Shown: in pieces, positions 13,901 to 29,527 of the stretch
Layout of the letters: each line of letters begins with the position of its first letter
How positions within the stretch are numbered: the stretch's first letter is position 1
DNA from: Ficedula albicollis
Lineage: Eukaryota > Chordata > Aves > Passeriformes > Muscicapidae
DNA: 64,000 bases
Reading direction: 5' to 3'
Assembly: GCF_000247815.1 (NCBI RefSeq)
Contig: NC_021686.1
Location: 10,390,746-10,454,745, forward strand
Made by a program: the position numbers and the translations under genes
Notes under the pieces: generated by a model
Told to the model about the DNA's origin: nothing
What the model saw: only the letters and a program-made list of their open reading frames with translations
Database searches by the model: none

Positions 13901-16900
13901 GAATTGGGATTACTAAAATTCTAAGATATCATCTAACCTAGGCAGTGCATTTCATCAAAAGCAACCCACAAAATTCTTCAGTAATATTTGCCCAGTCTGC
14001 CACAACTTAAAATTACTGCTGAATAAATGATGCACAATCTTGTTCTCTAGTCTGGCATTTTTCTCTCAGAATACTTCTGGCTTTTTAAAAAAATCATCAA
14101 AGCAGATTGCAATATGTTGCACCATGTAATTTATTTTCAAGCTCCTACAAATTAAGACTTAAATTCTGAATCTCACATGCTGTGTATTCAAAGTTATCAT
14201 AAGTTGTTAGGGAAAAATGTTGAATTGAACTCCACACACCTACAGAAAGAAATATTTTAAAAGTTGGGCCAAAAAAAAATTCACCACCACCAGCACAATT
14301 TCCATCTTTAGAAAAATGCTGCAGAACTGTCAAACTGTTGCCTAACAGCCACTCGTTGGCTGCAAAAGCTAAATAGGATCAGCCTATCTGTTAAGATTGC
14401 TGCTATGACAACAACTCCAGCAACCAGCTATTTTACTGAGCCAGCTAAAAATAAATCTTTTAGCATTAAATGTATTGTAAACACATGACATAATAAGCAT
14501 GTAAAGGCTGGTCATTTTAGGCTAAAAGGCAGAAAATTAGTATATTAAAGAGTTTTCATTGCGATGGAAGTTGTGAGAAATTGAAGAATGTATAAGAAAT
14601 TTAGTGGTAAGCTGAAAGAGAAGTTCAGTCTCCTCTTGAAAGAAAGCTATTTTATCCATATCCTCCATTTGTTCAGTATAGCTCAAGATGGGTTTTCAAA
14701 AGTTGTAAGAAAACAAGGTTAAAAGACAGAGTGCGGAAAGAAATCAATATCAAAAACCATAATGGTGATTCTCAACCAGATTAGCAGTCTCCTTTTCATC
14801 TGTCTGTGCTTTTAAACAATTTGCTAAGTTAAAACAAAGCTGCCACTCTTCTACCCCACCCCAAATAATCAAATTACTTTGTTTCATAATACTCCTACCC
14901 CTGCTCACATCTCTTGAGGCTACAGTCTAAGATGAAACAGAATATTGCAAATAAGTAATGAGAATCAGTCGGATCCATACAGTCACCAGCTTGTTTTAAA
15001 ACAGGATTCAACTTTTTTAAAAAGCAAGTTAGGTCTTGCTTAGAGTCTGGATAATTTAGGGAACTCAACCAGGATCTCAGCTACAGAATCAACCTGTCAC
15101 TTGTCCTTCTCCAAGATACAGGAACATCCCTTCCTTACCCAAGACAGTTTTCCCCTTCCTTCACACCCTCTCCTATTATTATTCTGCTCCCTCCCTGCAT
15201 TATCCTTACCCTCAAGAACCTCACTCTCCATCTTTCACTCCCTTCTCTCCCCTCACCATACACAATCCCTCATCTTATGTCCCCAGCCAGTCTTCCTTCA
15301 ATCCATACTGAACCTCTGTCTGTCCCCTTTATTTTTACTCTGATATTCCAGCAAACCACGTACAGAAACCAGAAGAGGCCTTGGAACATTTTCCTTCTGG
15401 AAGATTATAATCACTGTTTTAAATGATAGGAAAGAATGGTCCTGCACAATATAAATGGTGTATGCACATACAGAGAGTTACTGATAGTTCTGACAGCATC
15501 TCAGCTCCCTCTGCAGTGTTTCACCCTCTACTGATCTCCTGTATTGCTGCCAGGGCTGGGAGAACTCACAGACCCAGACCCCAGAAATGGTTTTGTACCC
15601 TCTATAAGAGGAGGTTTAGCCCAGCAAAAGAGAGTGTGGACATTAGTGCATGACACACACAGGGGAGCTGGCTGTGATCACCTGAAAGACAAGTCACCAA
15701 TGCACCTCTAAAACTGCTCTCAATGCTGGGAACAGTCATGACACAAAATGAGTTAAAAAAGAAAGCAGCAGGCATCACTGGGTCAAAACCTAGAGTGCTG
15801 ACACTCCAAATCTTCCCAAACTGTCAGAACAGCTTATTACTAGTTTACCACCCAACCATCAGAACAGCAGTGGAGAAAATGAACACACCCACTGATGTTC
15901 TGCCCTTGCACTTTTCAGTCCAACAGCTCCTGCTCTGCTGTCCTAGGACAGCTCAGGCTCCACCTAAAGCAAGAAGGTCACACAGGGCAGGAGCATCAGC
16001 TGTTCTAAAAGCCCACAGACCTGTTTGAACTTCATGTAATACTGGCTCCTCAAATCAACCAATGGCAATGGAAATGGAAATAAACTATCCCTACAAAGCC
16101 AATAGTGCAGGGAAAGCAGGAGGCATCCAGTGACCTGAGCTATTACAAACTCTCCTTCTGTATCTGCAGCTATTTCAGAAATAGCTTTAGAAGCACAATT
16201 TTTATTTAACTAATCAAACGTTATTTATTTAACTATATCATAAGAAGAAAACATCTTTTTAGAAGTTTTCCACTGTGGCACTTAGAAGTCTTGCCTCTTA
16301 TGCTCACACTAAATATATCAAAGCACCCTGAGAACAGAGAGGTTTTTAGCTACAAGCTTATAAGCCAAAGACCTCCTACCTTTCACAGTCCGCAAAATAA
16401 ATCCACCATAAAGGTACAGGGAATAAGATGATCAAGGTAACATTAACAAGACAGTGGGAGGATTGGGAGGTTAAAAGATCATGAGGAAGGAGTTGCCACC
16501 CTGTATGTGTTCAAAAGTAACTCAAAGAAGCAGATTCTTAAGGCAGTCTTAAAGCAAACACCAGCTATAAATCCCTGCAATGTTTGATCAGGTACAAATT
16601 TGTAGCATTAGGAAAGTAAAAGCTTCCCAAATAAATCTACTTTATTTCCACATCTTTTAATGTAAGTCTTTTGTGTAAAAGAGATATAATGTTTAGACAC
16701 ATCAGAAAAAAGAGAAAGTATTTAATTTTCTAACATGTTATGATCATTACTAGAAATTTTTGGTGGGTATGCTTCATTTTCCAGCCCAAACCTTCTTCAG
16801 AAATAACTTTATTCTCAATCTGCACAGATTAAGTTGTTTGTTTGGCAGCTCTACATCTGCCTACCTAGAGAATACATGTGGGAATTCTCATGCCTAAGTT

Positions 16901-19900
16901 TGCCACCATAACCTGCTTTATTCCCCAGGAGCAGTTTTTGTGCTCCAGAAGTGCTACCTCAGCTCTGCCAAACTATTCCTTACAAGGTTGTGCTTCAGAG
17001 GATTTGAAAAAAGGTGAAAGCAACACTTGTGCACAGCCTTAGGAATCCGTGACAGTTCCTGCAATAAACTCTGCTTTCTTGAATTCTTAATCCCTTACAG
17101 ACACATGAACAAAAATGAAGAGAATGATTTAAGGTTTGCAGTGTTCATTACCTTAATAGCAGAACAGGAGAAAGAAGGAAAAAAAAAACCCAAACCAGGA
17201 AAGTCGGAGACCTTAGACTAAAAATTTTTTTATTTGAAGTGCAAATGCCTTCACTGGGCCACAGTTCAAGACACTAAAGCAAAATTTAAACATTTCCTCA
17301 CGTATTCAGCGTTCCCAGCCTTAATATTCACATTTGAGGAACAGTCAATCCTCTCTGGGAATTTTTGCCTATTCTATTCCCCTCGCTATGTTTAGATCAC
17401 AGCCTGGACACAGAGTTTTATTTTTACTCTTATTCATTCATCTTGCAACCAATTCTCTTCCAGATCTAAAGCAGCCACAGCAGCTCATGTTGAGTGATGA
17501 ACAGTGTGCTTCCCTTGGCCTATTTTTTGAAAGGAAAGAAGGACAGATAATCACAAAAGGCCAAGGAACCAACCACTGCTTCTCTCCTTGCTGAAGATGG
17601 AGACACTGTGGCTATTCCAACAGTGGAGTTTCTTCTGCCCTGTGGGAGGACAGAGCCAGTACTAAAGAGCATTTATTACTCTCGAGTACTCTGCACCTTA
17701 AGAGTAACAAAAATGGGTCAAATCTGCCTTACAACAATTCTGTCACTCCTTAGTCTGTATTTACTCCCAGACTCCCTGTGCTGTGCTCCTGACACCAGTC
17801 TCTCACAAATCCATCAGCCACCAGCACAGGGGCTGGGACATTTCGGAAATTTAAATAATTAAAACTTCAAAGCCATATTCTTAGAGTTGAAGAGACAAAA
17901 AGAGGGAATTGATTCTACAGTTCTCCATGATATGGCATATAAATCACTCCTCCACATGCTGATAGGATGATTCAGTTACTGTGAGTCAGTGCACTGCTCT
18001 GACACATCAGCTTTAAATAATTAAAAAATCAACTTAAGTATTGTTCACTCACTTCTTGCAACCAAGTCTTAATTATGATATTGTCCAATTAGAAATGTCA
18101 ATTCTGTTTTTAAAAGAACAGGCCATCAATATTACATATTTTATTTTCAGACCACTGAGGTCAGGGGACCCTGTAAAGGTTTTATTTGTACAAGCAAAAC
18201 TGTGCACTAGTTACAGAGTTTTTGAGTTTGGTAAGTGCTCAGAAAATCACAGGTAACTTCATAAACTGGGTTATTTTAAATGTTTGTTTAGATAGCAGCA
18301 AAACAAAAAAAAAAGGCAGAGGAGATGTCTACACAGCTCTCCCAGACTGAACAGGACACTTGGCTCTGACCATCTGCTTGAAGTTTGAAGACAACAACAT
18401 CACAATTTATAATTAAAGATGAAATGGCCTAAGCTGTTAAATAACATCACAGTTCTCAAATGGAGTATAAATAAAAATATACCATTATAACCATGTGAGC
18501 AGCTTGCTGCTGATTCCAGTTACTTCTGTCTGTAACTGAAAAAACTGTGGAAGAGAAAAAGGAAAGCACTGAACATGCTAGAAAGCAACCTGAGGAAACT
18601 TCTTCCCCTTTCATCTGATAGGATTATATGCATGGACAACACTCGAAAGAAACACAACACATATTTCTGAATTCACTCTGAAATGAAGACATGTTAAATG
18701 AGAATCATGTTGTAGCCAAAGTCTATCCAAATTACAAAAACATGACTTTGGTTCAAGGGCTCTCATCAAGAGAACACTGCAAGTCAATCTACAACTACAT
18801 ACCTCAGATGAAATTAATAATTGTATCTGGGGGCAAAACAGAACTGAGTAGGTATCATTAATTCTACATATGGATTTTCTCCTGCTCTCCTTATTCTGAT
18901 GATGTGTTACTTCAAGAGATATTGAATCTCTGTGCTTTTTTAAACTTTTTCCATTTTTTGTTTTACACATATTCTGCAACAGGTTCAAGGCTGACATGAA
19001 ACTTGGGAGGAAAAGAAGAGTTGTGCAATTTAAAAGACAGCATAAGATAGAGGAAAAAAATGTAATTCTGCTTTTCCTGTACATAGTCATAGTAGTAAAA
19101 AGTTGTATTTCAACAAGAACAAAGCAATTCTCTGGAACTCAAATGACTATGCTGAAATTGCTTCTTTGCCTCTCTTTTGGTAGGTGCTCATCCCCTCCAC
19201 CAGCATTTACAAACCTGAATGATTCCTCAAGTACTCCATAAAAGATGCAGTTAAGAGCCTATTGTATTTTTAAACCGTTTAAATAATGGACCTTATTCAA
19301 ATTAAAACACGTCCTTCTACAGTAAGATTCTTTTAACAGTGGGAAGTCTATTTGCCTTGTGAAAACACATAAGCTTCTTAAGGTTCAAACGTAAGGCTCT
19401 TTCCCTGGATATATACATTGCATGGATACATTCTGTGTGTTGATTTTTATCTATTTCCTGCAATGCACCACTGCAGCAGCAAATTCCACATGAGAACAAG
19501 GGGCTTGCCAAGACCGCAGTAGTGTGTGCTCAGATGGAGTGCAAAATCTATTCCTTCCCCTCACCATTCCCCCACGTCAGCAAATCGTGGAAATGTTTTT
19601 AAATGTCCTATTAGGTAACTTATTGATCTCCTCTGTGGGCATGTGACTGGGGAAGCAATTCAAGGAATAAGCTAAACAGCCAAACCTGCCTGATGCTATG
19701 CAGAGTCTTATTAAAACTGCCCAGGCTGCAGAGATTACACTTTGCCCTCTGTAAAACGAAGAAATGGGATTCTTCCTATGAAAACAGGAATGCTTTTGGG
19801 AAGTTTGCCACAGCACTTCGATGGAAATACTCTAACATAGCAACCTTTCAGAAAGGAAAGAAAAAAACTTCAGGAACAAAGCCATAACAACTCCTACAGG

Positions 19901-20144
19901 CTCATTTGGAAAAGCACACGTATTCCAGCTATCTTTTCTTTAACTACTCTGTGATAGCCATAAAAATACAGGCACTTAATTAGTCCAGATCAAAGTCAAA
20001 GCAATTCTGCTGGTAGGAAAGATGGATGGGACGATGCTACAGCACAGATTCTCCATAGAATGACTTATTTGTGGGACAAATATGGCAAAAAAGACGAACA
20101 GTAGAAAATGAGCAGCAGTAGAATGACAGAGGGCATCTAGTAGT
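13901..20144. other. USP22 intron 1, no gene seen
   Basis: Mostly AT-rich intron. A strongly pyrimidine-rich strand runs from about 15100 to 15345. The longest frame, 159 codons on the minus strand at 18611-19090, shows no domain and no consistent composition. No exon or RNA gene is supported. Confidence 0.55.
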
Positions 20145-20194
20145 GAGTGACTGATCTTTGAGGTCCCTTCCAACTCAAGTCATTCTGTGATTTT
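20145..20194 (+). mobile_element. CR1-type 3' terminal fragment
   Basis: The stretch reads GATCTTTGAGGTCCCTTCCA and then ACTCAAGTCATTCTGTGATT, which is the characteristic 3' end shared by avian CR1 elements and CR1-tailed SINEs. Only about 50 bp are clear. The sequence upstream is too diverged to say how far the element extends. Confidence 0.7.
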
Positions 20195-23100
20195 AAAAAC
20201 CCCAAGGCCACACTGAATAGGGCATATCTATTGCTGATTTGTCAAGACTCGTTTGAGTTCTTCTATATGACATATATATGAAATTAGAAATTCTGCTTCT
20301 CTAGTTCCATTTATGATTTTAAGAAGTCAGCCTCTGAATACTCCAAGCCAACCCCCACACCAACCTGCATGTTTACTGCTGAGGAACAGCCAGAGAATGA
20401 AAGCAAATTCTCAATGCGCTTGCACAGAACATGTTTTATATCCAGTAAGCTCAAGCTTACAGTTTCCTCACGCCTCAATACAAAACAAATTAATAATTCA
20501 TGTTACTAGAGCTAAGTAAAGAGGTCTTTCATTCACTTTTATGCAAACTTTTATGCAAAGCTGCAAGTCTAAAGTTATGGAGATAAGACAGAGGTAGTCA
20601 GAATTGCAATTCACCCTTTAGAGGACAAGATTTAGATAGATGGATATTCTGAACTCTAAAAACAGGCAGGTCAGCATAGGAAAAAAACATTATTAAAGAA
20701 GTACGAGCATAAAATATATTCTGGAAGAGAAAAAGAGCTTAGATTTCTCACAGTAAAACTGGTAAGATGAATGAAAGCATCTTCAGAAAAACAGCTGGGA
20801 AAGAAGTAGTCTTATGGCAGGGGTTTACTCCTTTACTCATTTAAAGAGCTTGCAAATTACTGCAGTCCCACAATAATACAATAAACATTAATCACAAAGT
20901 ATGTAGGAAGGTGGGGGATAGATTCTTAGCAGAGAGCTTCTGTCTTTTTCCATAGACTGCACAGCCAACTATGTTCTAACACTTTGTGATGTATTTAGAA
21001 CATTAACTTGTTTTGCAAAATATGTGCATTTTACCCTCCTCCCAAAGGAAAGAATTGGGAGGAAGGTGCTGATAAAGTGTGACTGCCTCTCAAGATCAGG
21101 GCACAGGGAATTCTACCTTCTGTGCTTAAGGAGGGCTCTAGGAAGGGGTGCTTCCCACACAGAGAAATTTGGAATTGCATATATGGAATCAAGAAGCAAC
21201 AAAAATGTCATCCAATGTGCCCCACTGGCATCAGGACTGTTAAAGACACCACTTGGTTATTACGTATTTTAAGAAGGTTTCAGTTATAGGAAGAGTGTAG
21301 GATGACAACCTCACAGAAGCAGGCCTGGATTCTTTCCTCACTGCAGTTTGTTGATTACATCTAAAGAGATCTTCTCTGATTTTTTTCCCCAGCAATATCT
21401 GAACACTCAACAACACTTTGTTTGTTTTCTTAATCTACCAATCATGACTATTAAGTAAAAATCCATATATTTCCTTATCACAGCTGCCTGTAGGCCATTA
21501 ATAGATTAGTTATATATTAGTGTCACTGCTTAGTTCAGGCAACCTAAACTGACAGACTTCTGAATTGAGATTGTTTAAACAGAGCACACAGAAATTCATC
21601 ATGATATTTTCCATAGTCTCTTCTGTAAATTACTAACAGGAGTGCTACTAGAAAAAAAAAAAAAAAAAAAGGATTTTTCTTTTAAAAAGGTCTACCCTTT
21701 TTAACAGTGCACATGCAATTATCTGTATCTTTCTGAGGTGTCATCCTCAGTAATTTTGACTCCAAAAAATTTACCATAATTCTGATCAGTCACAGTTTAA
21801 TAAATATGAGGCAAACATGTAAGTGAATGGAGTTGACATCCAGGCCCTAAATCTGTCCACTGACATTTGTGTAAAGGCAAAAAAAAAAAGTCTAGAGCTT
21901 CACAGCAATGCAATTCTTCAAAAGCAGCAAAAAAGAAAACAAAACAAACAAACAAACAAACAAAAAAAATGGCAAAGAGATTCAAACTTTCACCCCAACC
22001 CAGCTCACACAGCTGTCTACAAGGGCCAGGAGAACATTTGTGTGCAGGTCAGATGCCACTGACCCTCACAGCAACAGAAGTTCCTGCTCAGAGCAGCTTT
22101 GAGCTATGTGAATTCACTAGAAGAAAAAAACCTGCCCTTATTTCTGTGAGAATAAATATACAAACTAGGTTACTGAGATATTTTGTTGTTGTTGGTTTTA
22201 TTATTGTTGTTATGTTTTGGGGTTTTTTTATTTAATTTCCAAGCAGCTGCTCCATCATACTAAAAAAGCTCCACTGAAACTAACAGCCAAGCAGGAATTG
22301 GCCAGAGCTTTGTATATTTGACTAGCACTATATGAAAAATGTTCATATTCAGCTCAAAGTCAGAACAAAAACATTATTTTCCACAAATTCACGGAGAACA
22401 AACTTGCACAACAATTCCAGTGTCACTGCTGTAGACTTGTAAACAATGATTCATGAGTATTTTGAAACAGACTTTCTATTTCACATTTTACCTTGTAACA
22501 TTTCTTCTGCTCATTCATAATTTGGATCAAATTGGAAAGGTTTGGCTGAATTTCAGAGCATTTGAACACTTTTTATCAACGCAAGGTAGCTGCAAGACTG
22601 CAGCAACCCTGAAAGTTAACCCATCAGGAGACTCCAGCAAAGTGCTACATGTTGATGACATTCATCACCACCTACAGCAAAAGACACCGAGATTTGACAA
22701 GAACATTTTGTGCTGACCAGCCAGGCCCCACTCTCTTCACTCATCTTCTGGTACTTATGAGAGGAAGTGCTAAACCCTTAACTCAACATAGACATTCCCT
22801 CCAACAAAGGCTGATCCCTTCAGCTTAGCCCCATTCACATCCCACTAGTATTATTTCCACATCTTTCTTTTTAGTAGGCTGCTTGGTTATATAATGCTGC
22901 CCATTGAAAGCAAAAATTAGTAGATTATAGTGTTGAGTTTCATTTATGGACATTGTGCTTGGCTTGTCATTTAATGTAAAAAGTGTTAGTTTCATTTAAA
23001 GCATGGCTATAAAAATTAGTTAAGACAAAACAAATGCAGACTGCAGCAGCCAGCTGGGCTCAGTGGCTAGGAAAGCTTATTAGGCAAAGCACATGCTTTT

Positions 23101-26100
23101 AGCTAGAACACACCTCTGCATTCCAAAAAGAAATCCCAGCAGGACAGCAAGCTTTCGCAACACCAGGATAAGAAAAGCAAGCAGAAAAACTCCCAGGCTG
23201 TTAATTGCAGTCAAAGTCTATTTCATAATATCAACAACAGATCTTTCTCCCTATTTTCCCATCTCTTTGAAGGATGGAATAAATAGAACCCAAGGCACCT
23301 CCACTTTTTGCCATTTGACTTGCCATGTTTTACAGAAAAGCCTGTCTCTGCTGTTCTGAAGAAAGGGGGGGGAGGGCTGCAGAAGAAAGGGTCAAAATAC
23401 ACTTAAAAAGCGCAGGAAGTAAAGCAAACCTTCCTTCCTTGATGTAAAGCATGAATACATAATGTGGGTGTTAGACAACCTGTCTGTGTAAACACAAGTT
23501 TCTTTCTAAATTGATTAGGTTGCATGAAATTCTGAAGCTCCTATTAAAATAGGAAAGATGGAAATGGAAGATGATATTTCAGTTCAAGTGCTACCCAGTC
23601 CTGGTGAGTAAAAAAAATCCATCTGCCTTTATGCTACTAAATACATCAAATCCTGTGTCTTCAGGAATGAGGGAAAAGTACAAAAAAACCCCCAAACAAA
23701 TCAGAAAGCAGAACAACTCCTTAATGCTGTACCCCGTAAAAGACTCATCTTACAGAGCAACTGGGGAGTTCCAAGAACCATGTCTGGCAGCCAACTCCAA
23801 GCAGTTGTTAGTGATCTTCCCAAAGGGGCACAGCCTTAAACCTAAATTATTGAAAATCTGAACTCAACTTTAAAAAAATCCTAAAACTATTCCAGCTCCT
23901 GAAACCATTCAGAGTTCTGCAGAACAGGAACCATCAAGACAGAACACTTTAGACACAATGTCACCTCTTCATTCTACAGTGCATCCTTCTGACAGCACTT
24001 CAGAACTTGTAATATGCACATTGCCTCACATTCTCACAAAATGCTCTTTAAATCAGAATACGAGAACTCAAGTTACAAGTCAGCAAAGCAAAATGTTTAA
24101 AGATGTCAAATAATATCTCGAAACTACATCCAAACCAAAAATGCTTATAAAGCTTAGAGACAAAGACCTGATTAAAAAAAAAAAACCACACACAAAAGGG
24201 CTCAGCTTCAGCAGGTTTAACTCCTGCCCTTACACAAGCCAGGTCAGCGAAGTATTCAAACCCAACCCTCTCACCTTCCAGGTGCTCTACAAGCCCTCAT
24301 GTCTGTGCCCTGTAAGCAAGAAGAAGTAATATGCTACATAAAATATAACATTTTCTACCTCTTTTTTTGTGAAGACATTAATGTTTCTGTTAGAGATTTA
24401 ATTTTGTTCACTGCCAGAGAGCTAGAACAGTACTTGGATGTAAAAGACAATTTGCCTGTCCAAGTTAGTAAATTAATCCAGTTATTCTTTCATTAATTAC
24501 ACAGAAATTAAGGATGCAGAGAAAAGATTCTCTAAGAGAGATGAGATTTTTCAGAAACCTTACAGGCAACTTTAAGTGGTTTTCATCAGTCCTGCAAATC
24601 CATTCTCTGGCACTTCTTCCTCAGTAATGAAATAATTGAAAATAACGTGCCAAAAGACTTAATCAGAGCAGGATTTCCTGACATCCCATTTCTGATAATC
24701 AAGTGATGGCAGTGGTAAGTGATGAGGGAAATGAGGGGGCAGTGATACCTACATGTTTAACCCAAAATCTGCACTAGGACTTTCCAGTTCACCATTCCCA
24801 TGGAGAAAAGACTTAACAGATCTATTAATATTCCACATGACCCTTTGAACAAGTGTTTGCACAGCAACTTCATCACTGCAGCTCTGCTAGAGACAAGTCA
24901 ACCAACAACACTAAAAAGCAACAAGGAGAAAAAATCCACATAGTGGACATGTCAGGAATACGATAAAGAGGGAAAATAGAACTCCACTCAATGTGACAAA
25001 TTCTTAGATCAAAACTGTTTCAGCCCACTCAGTTCCCTTTTCTTTCACTGGCTTTTGGGAAAACTCTGCATTTTTGAAAGAACTAATCTTCCTTCTCAAA
25101 TGAAAATAGTTTATGTACAAACACACACACACGTATAATGTGTTTAAAAGTGTAACCATTCTACTTAGAAGAAAGCAAACAAAATTTGAATCTTAATTTC
25201 CTGCAAAGATGGTTTCAGAACACAATTTATATACTCTTAACATTCAGCAAATACCAAGTACCAAGAACACACTGCAATTTCAATTAAAAATAATACCCTA
25301 ACACAATAATTGTCTGTATAACGGGAAAATACATGGGTTTTTGTAGAGGCTGTGACCTATTTACATCTACTTATATTAATGCCATGGATATTCAGTAGTT
25401 CACATTGCATCCTTGGACAGAAGCAAATTCTCTAGGAGCTGAGACCTTTAAGAAGAGAAAAATGCAGAAAGAGAAACCATAAGCCATCACTAGAACACAT
25501 GCACCTGACAAATTAGGAGCACGTGGCATTTCAGGAATAACAGTGCCTGCAAAAGATGCTTGAAAGAAGAGAAGTCAGTCTGTTTATGTATGCCAGGTGA
25601 TTGCCAGCAACTCCTCGTGCACGTGGCACTGATTCATTCAGACACGACACTCAGAACTACAGTTCTGTCACATTTGTCAAGCAGAAAAAGACATAACTTA
25701 GATTTTACCTGACAATAGCAAATACTGAGCCCACAGCACATCCATTAACACTAATAATTAAGATAAGTAGTGTTTCATTTAGCAAAAGGGCATCTGTACA
25801 GCAAACTGCAGATAGCTTCTAAAAAAGAATTACTCAGATATAATTTAGAGCTTATTTTATCAGAAGAGTGTGAGGGCACTTGGCACACATGCACTTTTGT
25901 GCAAAGCAGAACACAGAAAACTTCAGTTGTATAAATGTAATAATGAGATTTAAGTAACTTCTCTGGAAAGCAAAAAATCATGTATCTAAAGACTCCCAGC
26001 TAGAAAAAAGACACTAATGAAAATTGGAACACACATTGGTGAAACAAATTGCTTTTTAACTCATTTTGCAAACTAAATTCATATTTTAATCATAGAATAA

Positions 26101-27973
26101 GACAAACACCGACAGCCAAACATATCCAAAGAAATTACAAAAAAAGGAAAAAGGGAAAAAACATCATGCATATGGTCTAGCTCAGCCACTCTGACAAAAC
26201 ACAGCAGACCTTGAAGCCTCTTTAATTGATTGTTAAATTAGTGAACCTGAGGCTTAAAAAGGCAGAGAAAGAACAGATTCTGTACTATACTGGATACCAC
26301 ACAACTTGAAGCATCTCCTATTACCATTCTCCACTTTTCCTGCCCAAGGTTAAGCAAATTACCAGTGACTATATGTGTGTGGGTTTTTAACATATATAAA
26401 CACACCAAAAAACCCTAATTAAACTTCAAAAAAATCTACTACAATGATTCCGTGCATTGAAATGATGGATTAAAACCTCAAAATTCAAACTGAGACTTTC
26501 AAAAGTTAACATCTGGAAATGCATTTATATAGGGGGGAAAAAAACCCAAACCCTGAGCTCCACCCAACACAACATCACAAAAAAGAAATAAATAAGTGCT
26601 CTACAGGATTCTAAATACCGAAACACATTTTCTTGTCATACATTCTGGTCTCCCATGATATGAGATGAAGTTTAATGGGAGCCTGTCATGACACACTGGG
26701 ATTGAAAGAAAGAAATTTTATAACCACTTACAATAATTATTTGCATTTTTAGTAAAACAATAGATGAAGTCACAGTATTATTAACTCTGATATAACAGAG
26801 CAGTGACTGTTCAGTGGACCAGAACTCAGTCACTGAATGCAGACTGATTGGAACAACCTGAGGAACATTTTTCTTCTTTTATGATTAAGACAATACCATG
26901 GAGAAGGGGAAAACTGTACGACAAGCAACTACTATACCAGCCTTTGCATACATTTTTTGACTTTTTAAAATTAACTACCTATACAATATCTACATATAAA
27001 ACACCAAATCAATGTGAGACTCCCTGACAGATGAGACAAAACAGTGCAGAAAGTTTAATGAAGCACAGGCTTAAGAAAGAACCAACCACACACTTCAAAC
27101 ACACAGACTGCTGGAAAAACTAATAAAATTAATGCTTTGTTTGTTGAACGTACATGAATTACAATTACAGTTTTATTGCTCTGTATTTGTTCAAATATAC
27201 CCCAGTGTTCCTTTACACAAATCTACGCTTCAAAAAAAAATCAATGAAGTAATTAGAAACACTGTAGAGAATTAGTGCATTGAGTAACATTTCCATAATT
27301 TCTCCTAAGAAATGATTAACAGACATTAGATACCATGAGCAGTGCTTTTGAGGGACTTAAGGCTATACTCATTTGGTTTTCCAATTGAAGAAAAGAGTTC
27401 TTATTTCCAACTGGCTTCCCATCAGCCAATATGTTACTTCAAGACTCTCAAGAATAAGGAGTATTGGTACAATCAAGAAATCTTACATGCTTCTAAAGCA
27501 GCAAGTGAAAGAGTTTTAGGTTTCAGACTGATAGAAAAAGTTTCCTTTGTTGTAAATTTTAATTTCAACATATGCATTAAAAAGAAAAAATGGACAGAAA
27601 AGCAAGAAAAGTCCATCCACAACTCTGAGCAGAGTCTACACTGTAATTTCTGCTGACTTTACAACGTCCTTCAGGGAAATCAAACTTGGCCAACAGTTTC
27701 TGTGCCAAGGCCTCATGTTAACAATCATGTACAGAACACATGGCTGGGATGGGCAGAATCAGCAGTGCCACCAAATACCACCCTGACAGAATCAGCCTGA
27801 AATCCCATTTCTTCTTTAAGGTCTGGAGGGATCATTACATCTGAACAGGACTCTGGGTTGTTCTACCACACCCAAGTAGGTAGTTAATAGTGAATTATTC
27901 TCACTGCTCACCGTTCAGGGGTTTCCCAAACCACCAGCATATTAAAAATACTCTTCCCTCATCATCTCCCCAT
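20195..27973. other. USP22 intron 1, simple repeats only
   Basis: AT-rich intron. It contains a 19-base A run at 21652-21670, an (AAAC)n tract at about 21938-21969, a G run of eight near 23366 and a CA tract near 25120-25133. No coding exon or transposon is recognised by eye. Confidence 0.55.
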
Positions 27974-27993
27974 CAAACAAACAAACAAACAAA

Positions 27994-28052
<59 letters not shown>
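27974..28052 (+). repeat. (CAAA)n followed by a 58-base A run
   Basis: Five CAAA units (27974-27993) lead into an uninterrupted A run (27995-28052). Such A-rich tails often grow by slippage. Its exact length is unreliable in a short-read assembly. Confidence 0.9.
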
Positions 28053-28056
<4 letters not shown>

Positions 28057-29527
28057 CTTTGCCTCCAACTCTTCCACTTCCCCTCACTTTGTATGAGCTG
28101 TTGCAGAACAGGCTTCCATCTCTCATTTTCCATTTACTTACTTTCCATACAGAAATGGATAGCTTTTTTTGTTGTTTAGAAGGCAATTACTTTTATCAAG
28201 AAGAAGACTGAATTACAGAGAAGCCCAATAAGCCAATGCTCAGACAGCAGCAAGGGCTCTGTGGGTCCTGCCGTCCCTTCTCAATTTCAGTTCTCTCCCC
28301 AAATGAACATGGATGGTCTGCTGGAATCCTCAACTTCCCCTAAAGCAGGGAATCCAGCTGATGCAATCTCACGAGTTACCACATTGCATTCCAACAGGGA
28401 AACAAAACATCATCACAAGGTAGGACTCCACAGGCTCTGCCCCAAAGCTGTTAATGACTGAGGTCTGAAATCAATTGGTTCAAGCAAAGAGATCAACTTA
28501 ACACTTCTTGTCTCCCAACTGAGCAACTGCATTTGGGAGGAGGGAACAGCCGGACTTGAAGATCTCAAACAGCATTCTCACTAGAAAAGAGGGACGCAAT
28601 GTATTTATCATTTGCTTTCCTTCTTCCCTATATCACACAAACCTTAACAGTTTTCAGAAACTTTTAATTATTTATTGCCCTGATCATACTAACAAATCTT
28701 CTTTGGCAGATGAGACACATTTTTGCACATTCTTCTATGGATCTAGCCTGTCTCAGCTTCCAAAACTCAGACAGACTTACTAACACTTAAGAAAAACATT
28801 AGCTGATATACAGCAGCTCATCAAAGCTTCAAATCCTTCACCAAAGATAACATAGCAGCAGACATTTGTGTGTGTTTGGCATTGCTAAAAAGAAAAAAAA
28901 AGATATTGTATTTGCTATTAAAAATAACCACAGTGCAATCTGAATGTTGGTAAGAACTCATCTGTCAATTTGCTCTAAACAAATTCCTGTTCCTGCACTC
29001 ACGGAAACGGTACCAGGAATAAATTCACCATCTACAATGCACAGATTGAGCCTCAATCCATCATTTGAATGTGGCAGTGGAGGCCAACAACAGAACAGGG
29101 AACTCAACCTATCTCCCCTCAGCTCCCAAGAACTGTGCAGGCTACCCCAGCAACAGGAACAGTCTGGGCTCTTAAAGCCCCTGTTCACGGAAAAATGAAA
29201 GGCTGATACATACACAAACCACAACATTGGGATAGAGTGGGATAAGGGGAAATATGGGAATGACGGAGAAAGTGAATTACAAAGTCTTATCTGAACAAAA
29301 GCCAGAACTTCCTTGGCATTCTGCACTTGAAAAACCAGTAAGAGCTTGAAGAAAAACCAAGGGATTCTTCAGGAGACTATTACAATTGCAAATCACCAGT
29401 AATCTCACATAGATTAGAGCAAAAATATTCCATGAGAGCCAGTACAAATTTCTAGTCCTGATCTCTTGCTTTGTCCCCATAGTTATAAACATGGACGGTG
29501 TTTTGGGGATAAATAGATGGCTTTTAT
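28053..29527. other. USP22 intron 1, no gene seen
   Basis: AT-rich intron sequence with short frames only. The 122-codon minus-strand frame at 28958-29326 has no recognisable domain. Confidence 0.5.

Noticed and set aside
18611..19090. 159-codon minus-strand frame in intron 1
   Set aside because: No domain, conserved motif or splice context. A frame of this length can occur by chance in 64 kb searched in six frames.
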